The notes under the pieces are model-generated. The model saw only the letters and a program-made list of their open reading frames with translations. It had not been told where the DNA came from and did not search any database. Both the position numbers and the translations under genes were made by a program. From contig NZ_SIHX01000017.1 in NCBI RefSeq assembly GCF_004320525.1, positions 1 to 60,174 of the forward strand: a stretch of DNA of 60,174 nucleotides, in the 5' to 3' direction. Origin of the DNA: Arthrobacter sp. S39. Lineage in GTDB: Bacteria > Actinomycetota > Actinomycetes > Actinomycetales > Micrococcaceae. This document shows positions 24,575 to 31,640 of this stretch, in pieces. Within the stretch, counting starts at the first letter, position 1. Every line of letters starts with the position of its first letter.

Positions 24575-24605
24575 CTGAGCGGTCCTTTGTCTGGGAATGA
24601 AGTAT

Positions 24606-24941
24606 CTAACGTGGTGGTGCAGGGTCTCCTGGCCGGGGACGGTTCCCGGCCAGCTCGGCGGCGTCTGCAGCCAGCAGGTCCAGCTCGTCCGTCCAGAACT
24701 GCTCGACCAGCGCACGGAGCCGGCCCATGCCTGCGGGATCGAGCCTGTAGTACCTGTTCCGCCCCTCTTTGCGGGCAGCCACCAGGCCTGCCTGCTCGAG
24801 CAACAGCAGGTGCTGGGAGACTGCGGAGCGGCTGACCGTGAAGTGGGCGGCCAACTCCCCCACAGGCTGTTCCTGGCGTGCCAGAAGATGCAAAAGCCGG
24901 CGCCGGTTCGGCTCCGCAGCGATCTCCAAGGCATCCAACAC
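24606..24941 (-). CDS. ArsR-family transcriptional repressor
   Basis: I prefer GTG 24941, giving a protein that starts MLDALEIAAEPNRRRLL like most of its family; a TTG at 24977 would read through the operator. Winged-helix residues: EQPVGELAAHFTVSRSAVSQHLLLLEQAGLV then GRNRYYRLDPAGMGRL. It lacks the Cys/His metal sites of SmtB, so it is of the non-metal type that accompanies SRPBCC genes. TATTAA lies just upstream of the GTG, so the mRNA may be leaderless. A perfect 12-bp inverted repeat covers its promoter. Confidence 0.87.
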   Translation of the reverse strand: MLDALEIAAEPNRRRLLHLLARQEQPVGELAAHFTVSRSAVSQHLLLLEQAGLVAARKEGRNRYYRLDPAGMGRLRALVEQFWTDELDLLAADAAELAGNRPRPGDPAPPR

Positions 24942-24944
24942 AAT

Positions 24945-24972
24945 TAATACGTTAGTCGTCACTAACGTATTA
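24945..24972 (-). promoter_or_regulatory. Perfect 12-bp inverted repeat, ArsR operator
   Basis: Arms TAATACGTTAGT (24945-24956) and ACTAACGTATTA (24961-24972) with a 4-base spacer CGTC, directly before the ArsR start. It matches the size and symmetry of ArsR-type operators and overlaps the inferred -10 region. Confidence 0.75.
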
Positions 24973-25005
24973 GGCAAGCCCCCGCACTCCCGGGCGGCGC
25001 GGGTT

Positions 25006-25626
25006 CTAATGAGCCGGAGTCCCCACCCACGTGGCGAAGTCCGGCATGCTGCTTTCGACGGCGGTGCCCATTCCGATCCGCGCGTAGCGGCCCACAGTGA
25101 TGCCCTCGCGGATGCAGGAGTTCATCCCGACGTGCACGCCGCGGCCCAGGCTCGCCCCGCCGCCCAGGGACGCCCCGGCACAAAGGGTGGAGAAGTCGGC
25201 TATGTGGACGTCGCAGCCGAGGTGGACGTTCGGCATCGCCACAACATGCCTTCCCAGACTGACCGACGGCGCAAAACTGACGTTGTGCAGGAGGATGCTT
25301 CCCTGTCCGACGAATGCCACGTCCCTAAGGGGGATGCCCGGGTCCATCGCCGTGGCATACCTGCCTTCGGGGAGCCCCAGCTGCGCGAGCCGGCCCACCG
25401 CCGCCTCGCGCTCAAACTCGGATTCGATGCACACGATCACCTTGGCGTTCGCGTAGCGCAGCACACTCCCGATGCCCCCAAGGACCGTGGCTCCATCAAC
25501 GGAAACGCCCAGCAGTTCGAAGTCGTCATCGAGGATGCCGATGACGTCGTACTGGCCACTGCTGCGGACCATCGCCAACACCTCGCGCGCCAGTCCGCTG
25601 GCCGAAACAATCAGCAATTCCTCCAC
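25006..25626 (-). CDS. NeuD-like sugar O/N-acyltransferase with left-handed beta-helix
   Basis: Start GTG 25626 is favoured by GGGAG seven bases upstream; longer starts to 25680 are possible. N-terminal Rossmann-like domain (ELLIVSASGLAREVLAMV, then VIGILDDDFELLG) for sugar-nucleotide binding, followed from about residue 90 by hexapeptide repeats (VAFVGQGSILLHNVSFAPSV, then CDVHIADFSTLCAGASLGGG). This is the PglD/NeuD-type layout; the usual catalytic His lies in the first coils (LLHNV region). It likely acetylates an amino-sugar nucleotide for surface glycan synthesis, but no other glycan gene is adjacent. It is divergent from the Ser/Thr kinase gene. Confidence 0.78.
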   Translation of the reverse strand: MEELLIVSASGLAREVLAMVRSSGQYDVIGILDDDFELLGVSVDGATVLGGIGSVLRYANAKVIVCIESEFEREAAVGRLAQLGLPEGRYATAMDPGIPLRDVAFVGQGSILLHNVSFAPSVSLGRHVVAMPNVHLGCDVHIADFSTLCAGASLGGGASLGRGVHVGMNSCIREGITVGRYARIGMGTAVESSMPDFATWVGTPAH

Positions 25627-25683
25627 GAGGCACTCCCGGAGTCGTCCTGCAGGATTGACTTCAGATCCCCCTTCCAGCAATGA

Positions 25684-25695
25684 TAAGCATGCTTA
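25684..25695. promoter_or_regulatory. 12-bp perfect palindrome between divergent genes
   Basis: TAAGCATGCTTA lies between the acyltransferase gene (-) and the protein kinase gene (+), about 58 bases from the former's start. It could be an operator; no regulator is assigned. Confidence 0.35.
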
Positions 25696-25777
25696 CAGAT
25701 CAAGGGAAGAGTTGTTTTCTTAGCCTCCACATCCCGGGCATAACGAGTGCCCCCAGGCGCCGGAAGGAACGGTTACC

Positions 25778-26992
25778 GTGGCGGAATCGCCCAGCTCCAA
25801 CATGAATGACGTGGTTGCCGGACGCTACCGGCTGGGTGAGGTGATCGGCCGGGGCGGCATGTCGTCCGTCTACTCTGCACGGGACAGGAATTTGGGCCGC
25901 GACGTAGCGTTGAAGCTCTTCGCACCGCAGGCGCCCGATGCGGGTGAGCTCAAACGCCAGGAAGCCGAGATCAGGATGCTGGCCACCTTGAACCATCCCA
26001 GCCTGGTGACGCTTTTTGATGCCGGCATCGATACGCGCATCCCGGATGAGCCCCGCCCGTTCCTCACCATGGAACTGGCGGACGGACAGGACCTGCGGAC
26101 ACGCATCAGGCACAGCCCGGTCCCGCTGGACGAACTCGCAGTCATTGGCGCCGGGGTCGCCGACGCGCTGTCCTACGTCCACAGCCTGGGGATCATCCAC
26201 CGGGACATCAAACCCGCCAACATCCTCCTGGCGCAGACCCGCCCCGGGGAACCGCTGCGGGCCAAGCTCACAGACTTCGGAATAGCCAGAATCACCGATG
26301 CCACCCGCCTGACAGAAACAGGGGCCATGGTGGGAACGGCGGCGTACCTCAGCCCGGAGCAGGCCATGGGCTCGCCGCTCACCCCGGCCACGGACGTCTA
26401 CTCGCTGGGACTGGTTCTGCTCGAGTGCATCAAGCAGACGATCGAGTATCCCGGCAGCGCAGTGGAATCCGCTGTGGCCAGACTGCACCGGCCGCCCGAA
26501 ATTCCAGCAGACCTCCCGGCTGAGTGGGCGGACCTGATCCGCTCAATGACGGCAATCGAGCCACTGGACCGCCCGGCCTCGGCAGACATTGAAACGGCGC
26601 TGCGGCAGGCCCTCGTTTCGCCGGAGTCCACCCCCGGCAGCCTCGCCCCGGAACCCACGCGGGTCCTGCCCAGCATGCCGTTCCGGGCGCCGTCCATCAG
26701 TGCTGCGCCAGAGGCGGCGACCACGGCGCCGACCACAGACCCGACCCCTGCCCCCACCCCCAAAGTTTCGGAAGCGCCCCGCCCCGCGCGGCCGGCCCGG
26801 GCGCGGCCGGCCCGAACGCTGAGGCGGCTCTGGCCGGCCGCCGTCCTGATCCTCCTCGCGGCAGCGGGCGGGTCTGTTGCACTCACGGCGGGCCTGCCCT
26901 CAGAGTCAACAGCCGACGTCGTGCCTTACCCGACGGTCACGGGCGCCCTCGGCGACCACCTCCAGGAACTTCAGAAGAAGGTGGAACCATGA
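25778..26992 (+). CDS. Membrane-anchored Ser/Thr protein kinase (PknB-like)
   Basis: Start GTG 25778 with AAGGAAC upstream. 404 aa: Hanks-type kinase domain at about 17-285 with GRGGMSSVYSA glycine loop, Lys46 in VALKLF, catalytic HRDIKPANIL (Asp143), DFG at 166-168 and GTAAYLSPEQA activation end. A Pro/Ala-rich linker (about 295-350) leads to one transmembrane helix (LWPAAVLILLAAAGGSVAL) and a short outside segment of about 35 residues. There are no PASTA repeats, unlike PknB. The stop overlaps the lipoprotein start by four bases, suggesting the two act together at the membrane. Confidence 0.92.
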   Translation: MAESPSSNMNDVVAGRYRLGEVIGRGGMSSVYSARDRNLGRDVALKLFAPQAPDAGELKRQEAEIRMLATLNHPSLVTLFDAGIDTRIPDEPRPFLTMELADGQDLRTRIRHSPVPLDELAVIGAGVADALSYVHSLGIIHRDIKPANILLAQTRPGEPLRAKLTDFGIARITDATRLTETGAMVGTAAYLSPEQAMGSPLTPATDVYSLGLVLLECIKQTIEYPGSAVESAVARLHRPPEIPADLPAEWADLIRSMTAIEPLDRPASADIETALRQALVSPESTPGSLAPEPTRVLPSMPFRAPSISAAPEAATTAPTTDPTPAPTPKVSEAPRPARPARARPARTLRRLWPAAVLILLAAAGGSVALTAGLPSESTADVVPYPTVTGALGDHLQELQKKVEP

Positions 26993-27525
26993 CGCTTTTA
27001 AGGTCCCGCGGCGGACGCTCGGGCGCGCGGCGATGCATTCGGCTGGCCGCCGCCCTGGCGCTGGCAGCGCTGCTCGCCGGCTGCGGCCCCGCCGAGACGG
27101 GTCTGCAGCGCGACGCTGCCCGCCAGCTTCAGGAGCAAGTACTCAGTGTCAGCCAGGCTGCGGCCGCGAACGATCCCGCGGCAGCCCTCAAGGCGCTGGA
27201 CGGCCTGGAGGCCGGCGTGGCGTCCGCAGCGGACCGCGGCCAGGTTTCCGAGGACCGGCGCCGGGGCATCATGACCAGCGTCGCCGCTGTCCGGGCCGAT
27301 CTCACCGCCGCCGTGGAAGCCCTCGCAGCAGCGGCGAAAGCGGCGGAGGAAGCAGCAGCCGCTACAGCCGCTGCCGAGGCCGAGAAGGCCCGGGCGGAGG
27401 CGGAGGCTTCGGCTCAAGCCGCCGCGGAGAGCGCTGCGGCAGCTGCACCCGTCCCCGCACCGGCCCAGGCCCCCGCGCCCGCACCGGCCAAGGGCGAGAG
27501 CAAAGGCAAGGGCAAGAACGGCTGA
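26989..27525 (+). CDS. Ala/Pro-rich lipoprotein
   Basis: ATG 26989 overlaps the kinase stop (ATGA). The N-terminus is basic then hydrophobic and ends in a lipobox LLAGC (Cys about residue 32), so it is a predicted lipoprotein. The mature part is helical with an Ala/Glu-rich, coiled-coil-like stretch (about 110-150, repeated AAEAEKARAEAEA-type sequence) and ends in a Pro-Ala and Lys-Gly tail. Coupling to the kinase gene suggests that it is a sensor, partner or anchor for the kinase outside the membrane. No enzymatic motif seen. Confidence 0.82.
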   Translation: MTLLRSRGGRSGARRCIRLAAALALAALLAGCGPAETGLQRDAARQLQEQVLSVSQAAAANDPAAALKALDGLEAGVASAADRGQVSEDRRRGIMTSVAAVRADLTAAVEALAAAAKAAEEAAAATAAAEAEKARAEAEASAQAAAESAAAAAPVPAPAQAPAPAPAKGESKGKGKNG

Positions 27526-27549
27526 CGAAGGGTCTGCAGCCGTCCATTC

Positions 27550-27685
27550 CGGCAGGATGCTGCCGATTAGGCTTCCGCACCCTGCGCACGCGCCCACCCT
27601 GGCACCAAACGGCAGCATATTGCCGAATTCGGAGTTCTAGGGCACACTTGGCAGTGCCGGCGCTCCGATCGGCAGCATCCTGCCG
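27550..27685 (+). promoter_or_regulatory. Three hip operators at exact 60-bp intervals
   Basis: CGGCAG-N4-(C/T)TGCCG palindromes lie at 27550-27565, 27610-27625 and 27670-27685. Starts differ by exactly 60 bases. The last is 16 bases upstream of hipB. TTGCCG (27620) and CACACT (27643), 17 bases apart, may be the promoter, so the second operator overlaps the -35. HipB dimers normally bind several such sites and bend DNA. Confidence 0.72.
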
Positions 27686-27700
27686 ATTTGGAGAGAAGGA

Positions 27701-27898
27701 ATGGGCGACGTCGAAGTGATCGGCGAGTTGGTCCGGGCCGCCCGCAAGGACGCCATGTTGACGCAAAGCGGCCTCGCCGACCTGGCGGGGGTGTCGGAGC
27801 GGACCGTCCGTGCCATTGAAACCGGCACGGGCAATCCCACGCTGGCCGCCGTCGTCGCCGTCGCCAATACGCTCGGCTTGCACCTGGATGCCCGCTGA
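27701..27898 (+). CDS. hipB: HipB-like antitoxin, XRE-family repressor (65 aa)
   Basis: ATG 27701 with GGAGAGAAGGA upstream. The product is a bare XRE helix-turn-helix: LVRAARKDAMLTQSGLADLAG, then VSERTVRAIETGTGNPTL, ending LHLDAR. The stop overlaps the hipA ATG (TGATG), so the pair is coupled. By analogy with HipB it neutralises HipA and represses the operon through the three palindromes upstream. At 65 aa it is shorter than E. coli HipB (88 aa) and lacks the C-terminal degradation-linked tail. Confidence 0.88.
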   Translation: MGDVEVIGELVRAARKDAMLTQSGLADLAGVSERTVRAIETGTGNPTLAAVVAVANTLGLHLDAR

Positions 27899-29091
27899 TG
27901 GCCGCAGACCTGCAGCGGCTGCGCTTCCTTCCTGCCGCCGACGTCTACAAACAGGGAAGGCTCGCCGCGCACCTCACCCGGACCGCCACCGGCGGCACGG
28001 CATTCGCCTACGATGCTTCGTACGTGTCCTCAGGATTCCCGCCGGTTGCCACGACTTTGTCGCTCAATACCGAGCCGGTGGAGACGCCTGGAGGTGGCCT
28101 GCCCGCGTTCTTCGCGGGCCTGCTTCCGGAAGGGCACAGGCTGACGGTCCTGAAGGAAGCCGCAAAAACCAGCGTCAACGATGAGCTGACGCTGCTGATG
28201 GCCGTGGGAGCCGACGTGCCGGGTGACGTGCAAATCGTCCCGGCCGGCGAGTATCCCGCCGAGCCGGAACCGCTGGCCGACACAGCCGATTTTGGAAACC
28301 TGGACTTCAGCGCCCTTGCCGAGGCCGTGGACCTCCACGCCCTGCCGGGGGTCCAGCCGAAGGCCAGCGCCTCGATGCTCTCTGCCCCACTGGCTGCCCG
28401 CAACGGCCGGTACATCCTGAAGCTGGACCCGCCGCAGCATCCACACCTGGTACGGAACGAAATCCACCACCTGACGGCCGCCAAGGCCTTGAAAATTCCA
28501 GTCTCGGCGGCGGCGGTGGTCCAGGACCGGAACGGACTGGACGGTCTGCTGGTGACACGCTTCGACCGATTGCACATCGATGGACAATGGCTCCACCTCC
28601 CACTGGAAGACGCGGCACAGGCGCTCGGCCTGCCGCCGTCGTCCAAGTACAACGTCAGCTCCGAGGAAGTGGTCGCCGCGCTTGCCCGCGCCTGCAAGGC
28701 ACCCGCCGTGGCGGTCCGGAATCTGTACCTGCAGTTTGCCTTCGCCTGGCTGACGGGCAACGGGGACCTCCATGCTAAGAACGCCTCCGTCCTGGGCGGC
28801 CGGCACGGCGGTTTTGTCGTCGCTCCGATGTACGACGTGCCCTGCACGCTGCTTTACGGGGACGATACCCTGGCGTTGCCCATCGCCGGGAAACTGAAGA
28901 ACCTCCGGGCCAGGCACTGGGAAGAGTTCGCGGCGGCAATCGGATTGCCCAGGCGTGCCGCCGAATCAGCGAACATACTCGCCTTGCGCGCAGCGGCGGC
29001 CGCCGATCTGACAGCCCTTCCGTTTACGGGTTCACCCCTCAATGGGGCGTTGCGGGAGCTGCGCCACCGCCGCTCGGAACTGTCCAGCTAA
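27898..29091 (+). CDS. hipA: HipA-like serine/threonine kinase toxin
   Basis: 397 aa. The N-terminal subdomain (to about 120) includes GLPAFFAGLLPEGHRL; the kinase core follows with PGVQPKASASML, Lys in YILKLDPP, catalytic GNGDLHAKN (Asp290) and a DFG-equivalent PMYDVPCT (Asp313). All expected catalytic residues are present, so the toxin looks active. HipA proteins phosphorylate an aminoacyl-tRNA synthetase (GltX in E. coli) and cause growth arrest and persistence. Its target here is unknown. The gene ends just before an AACGTACA repeat. Confidence 0.92.
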   Translation: MAADLQRLRFLPAADVYKQGRLAAHLTRTATGGTAFAYDASYVSSGFPPVATTLSLNTEPVETPGGGLPAFFAGLLPEGHRLTVLKEAAKTSVNDELTLLMAVGADVPGDVQIVPAGEYPAEPEPLADTADFGNLDFSALAEAVDLHALPGVQPKASASMLSAPLAARNGRYILKLDPPQHPHLVRNEIHHLTAAKALKIPVSAAAVVQDRNGLDGLLVTRFDRLHIDGQWLHLPLEDAAQALGLPPSSKYNVSSEEVVAALARACKAPAVAVRNLYLQFAFAWLTGNGDLHAKNASVLGGRHGGFVVAPMYDVPCTLLYGDDTLALPIAGKLKNLRARHWEEFAAAIGLPRRAAESANILALRAAAAADLTALPFTGSPLNGALRELRHRRSELSS

Positions 29092-29108
29092 ACCTCGTCC
29101 CCTTTCCA

Positions 29109-29131
29109 GCGCGAACGTACACTTGCGGCCC
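29109..29131. repeat. AACGTACA intergenic repeat, single copy
   Basis: GCGCGAACGTACACTTGCGG, the same motif as the cluster at 19123, just downstream of hipA. Confidence 0.8.
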
Positions 29132-29170
29132 CCCGGCCTGAACCCGCTCCCGCGGCGAGGACACAAATGC

Positions 29171-29217
29171 TTGCAACTTCAACAATTGGCGCGTATATTT
29201 ACTTTAAGCTTCAAGTA
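29171..29217 (+). promoter_or_regulatory. Promoter with MarR-like palindromic operator for the RibA fusion gene
   Basis: TTGCAA (29171-29176) and TATATT (29194-29199) are exactly 17 bases apart. TACTTTAAGCTTCAAGTA at 29200-29217 is an 18-bp palindrome with one mismatched pair, covering the expected start point. That geometry implies repression by a dimeric regulator; size and symmetry suggest a MarR-type protein, none of which is encoded nearby. Confidence 0.65.
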
Positions 29218-29252
29218 AGTGCCTCTCTTGTTTCGAGTGCAAGGAATCCCGG

Positions 29253-31118
29253 ATGACCACGTTCTTCGAGTCCATCGCCGCGTCACTGACCGCCCCGGCA
29301 ACTGTCCGCAGCCGGGTGACGGTTCCGCTGCGTTTCCCGGACGGCTTCAGCGCCGTGGCCGAGGTCCTCACCTTCCACGGGCTGGCCGACGGCAAGGAAC
29401 ACCTGCTGCTGGCCTTTGGCGACTGGGACGGCCTGCTGCATGAAGCGGCCGACGGCGGCAACACGCCCCTGGTCCGGCTGCACAGCGAGTGCCTCACCGG
29501 CGATGTCTTCGGCAGCGAGCGCTGCGACTGCGGCCCCCAGCTCCGCGAGGCCGTGGAACAGATCTCGGCCGCCGGCGGCTTCCTTCTCTACCTCCGGCAG
29601 GAAGGCCGCGGCATCGGCCTGTACTCCAAGCTCGACGCCTACGCCCTGCAGGACACCGGCCTGGACACCTACGAAGCCAACCGGGCCCTGGGCCACGGCG
29701 ACGACGAGCGCGACTACACAGCGGCCGCCCAGATGCTCGACGCCGTCGGGGCAACCTCCGTCCGGCTGCTCACCAACAACCCGGACAAGGCCGCCCAGCT
29801 CACCTCCCTCGGGATCAGCATCACCGAGCAGGTCCCTACCGGAGTCCACCTGTCCGAAGCCAACCACCGGTACCTTGCCGCCAAACGCGACCACACGGCC
29901 CACACGCTCGACCTGCCGACGGCCGCCGTCGAGACCGTCCCCAGCCCGGCCGCCGTCGCACCCGCCCCGACCCACGACGAGATCCTGGCCCGCGTGGACG
30001 CCCTCATCCCCCGGCTGCGGGAACGCGCTGAGGAGACGGAGCAACTGCGGCGCCTGCCGGCATCCACCATGTCGGAGCTCAAGGCCGCCGGGGTTTTCCA
30101 GATCCTTTCCCCCAAGGCGCTGGGCGGATCCGGGCTGGGTGTTGAAACCTACGCTGAGGTGATCCGGCGGCTGTCCCGGGGTGATGCCTCCGCCGCGTGG
30201 ACGGCCGGGCACCTGGCCGAGCACGTCTGGATGCTGGCGCGCTGGCCGCAGCAGGTCCAGCAGGAGGTCTTCGCCGGCGGTCCCGCTCCCCTGGCGGCCG
30301 CAACCGGCGCCCCCGCGGGCACGGCTGAAAAGGTTCCGGGCGGCTACTCGATCTCCGGACATTGGAGCTTCGCGTCCGGCGTGATGCACTCGGAGTGGGC
30401 CCTCCTGGCCGTCCAGCACCACGGCGTCCGCATGCAGGCCCTGGTCCCTGTGTCCGAGCTCGAACTGCTGGACGTCTGGCACACGGCAGGCCTGCGCGGC
30501 ACGGGCAGCAACGACCTCACGGCCGAGCAGCTCTTTGTGCCCGAACACCGCGTGCAGGACTGGGCCCTGTTGAGCGCAGCAGACAACCCCGGCAGCCGGA
30601 TCCACCCCGACCCCATCCTCCACACGCCCATGGCCATCCTGCTGAACCTGGTGGCGCCGTCCGCCGCGCTGGGAGCCGCGGAGCACGCCGTCGAACTTTT
30701 CCGGGAAGGGATGATGGTGCGCAGGGTCAAGAACACCGTGGAGACGCGGCAGTCGGATTCGCCGCTGGCTCAGGCCCGCTTCGCGCAGGCCTACGGGCAG
30801 CTGGCCACGGCGCGGCTGCACTGGGAGGAGGCGGTCCGGCTGGCCGCGGCCTCGAACACCGGGCTGACGGACCTGGACGACGGCGAACGCGCCGCCTACC
30901 GCCTCTCGCTCGCCCTCAGCGGGGAAGCCTCCGCCGAAGCCGTGCGCCTGGTGGCCGCGGGGTCCGGCGGGAGCGCGCAGCGGCTGACCCACCCGCTCCA
31001 GCGGATCCAGCGCGACGTGAACGTGCTGCTCAGCCATCCCACGCTCGCGATCGACCCGATCCTGGAGCAGGCGGGCAGGGGCTTGCTGGGACTGGGCTTT
31101 ACGGTCCCGTCGTTTTAG
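29253..31118 (+). CDS. GTP cyclohydrolase II fused to an acyl-CoA dehydrogenase-like flavin monooxygenase
   Basis: ATG 29253 with AAGGAA upstream; 621 aa. Residues about 20-210 are a complete GTP cyclohydrolase II: zinc ligands Cys80, Cys91 and Cys93 in HSECLTGDVFGSERCDC, catalytic RQEGRGIGL, and RLLTNNPDKAAQL. This enzyme opens GTP to the first riboflavin precursor. A Pro/Ala linker (about 220-245) leads to residues 250-621, an acyl-CoA dehydrogenase-fold domain (FQILSPKALGGSGLGVETYAEV, SGHWSFASGV, then DVWHTAGLRGTGSNDL) like group D two-component monooxygenases such as HsaA and HpaB. Standalone riboflavin genes are not nearby. Likely a pathway enzyme or a self-supplying flavin system; the reaction is unknown. 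The end overlaps the convergent SRPBCC gene by 20 bases. Confidence 0.85.
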   Translation: MTTFFESIAASLTAPATVRSRVTVPLRFPDGFSAVAEVLTFHGLADGKEHLLLAFGDWDGLLHEAADGGNTPLVRLHSECLTGDVFGSERCDCGPQLREAVEQISAAGGFLLYLRQEGRGIGLYSKLDAYALQDTGLDTYEANRALGHGDDERDYTAAAQMLDAVGATSVRLLTNNPDKAAQLTSLGISITEQVPTGVHLSEANHRYLAAKRDHTAHTLDLPTAAVETVPSPAAVAPAPTHDEILARVDALIPRLRERAEETEQLRRLPASTMSELKAAGVFQILSPKALGGSGLGVETYAEVIRRLSRGDASAAWTAGHLAEHVWMLARWPQQVQQEVFAGGPAPLAAATGAPAGTAEKVPGGYSISGHWSFASGVMHSEWALLAVQHHGVRMQALVPVSELELLDVWHTAGLRGTGSNDLTAEQLFVPEHRVQDWALLSAADNPGSRIHPDPILHTPMAILLNLVAPSAALGAAEHAVELFREGMMVRRVKNTVETRQSDSPLAQARFAQAYGQLATARLHWEEAVRLAAASNTGLTDLDDGERAAYRLSLALSGEASAEAVRLVAAGSGGSAQRLTHPLQRIQRDVNVLLSHPTLAIDPILEQAGRGLLGLGFTVPSF

Positions 31119-31572
31119 CGGTCGCCGCTGCCGAGAGCTGCTTCAGGCCCTTTTCGAAGTCGCCGCCCACGAGCTTGTCCATGTTCATGAACAGGGCGAA
31201 GACCTTGGCCAGCCCCTTGTTCTCGCCGGTCATGGTCCACTTCACGGTGGTACCGCCGCTGGTCGGGGTCAGGGTGAAGCTGGTGGGGTTGACGGCTTTG
31301 AACGGCTTGGTGAATTCGAGCCGGACCCGGAGGACGCTGGGAGCGGACGATTCGACGATTTCCATGTTGCCGCTGCCGGCCTTGCGGTTGCCGCTCCAGG
31401 TGTACTTCGCGCCGACGCCGGCGTCATTGCCGGAATAGTGGCGTTCCATGGTGGGGTCCACGGTCTCCCAGGGCGACCATTTGGTCCACTCATGGAAGCT
31501 GTTGATCAGGGGGAAAATTGCCTCGGCCGGGGCCGGAATGAATGCGCTGCGGGTCACTTCATAGGTAGCCAT
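31099..31572 (-). CDS. SRPBCC-family protein (polyketide cyclase-like)
   Basis: 157 aa from ATG 31572. Typical SRPBCC features: AFIPAPAEAIFPLINSFHEWTKWSPWE at the start, a central VLRVRLEFTKPFKAVN strand and TVKWTMTGENKGLAKVFALFMNMDKLVGGDFEKGL at the C-terminal helix. Such proteins form a deep hydrophobic pocket for lipids or polyketides. The last 20 bases overlap the end of the RibA-fusion gene on the other strand, so the two transcripts converge. Ligand unknown. Confidence 0.85.
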   Translation of the reverse strand: MATYEVTRSAFIPAPAEAIFPLINSFHEWTKWSPWETVDPTMERHYSGNDAGVGAKYTWSGNRKAGSGNMEIVESSAPSVLRVRLEFTKPFKAVNPTSFTLTPTSGGTTVKWTMTGENKGLAKVFALFMNMDKLVGGDFEKGLKQLSAAATAKTTGP

Positions 31573-31640
31573 GCAGCCAGCATAGTGGCTGGTCAGGCCG
31601 CCGGGGAGGCGTGCGCCCGGTTGTTTCTACTGCCCTGGAA

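Noticed and set aside
24575..24943. Upstream extension of the SRPBCC/DinB-like fusion frame to 24943
   Set aside because: It overlaps the ArsR gene on the same strand in another frame; ATG 24574 has a good ribosome site and starts the domain.
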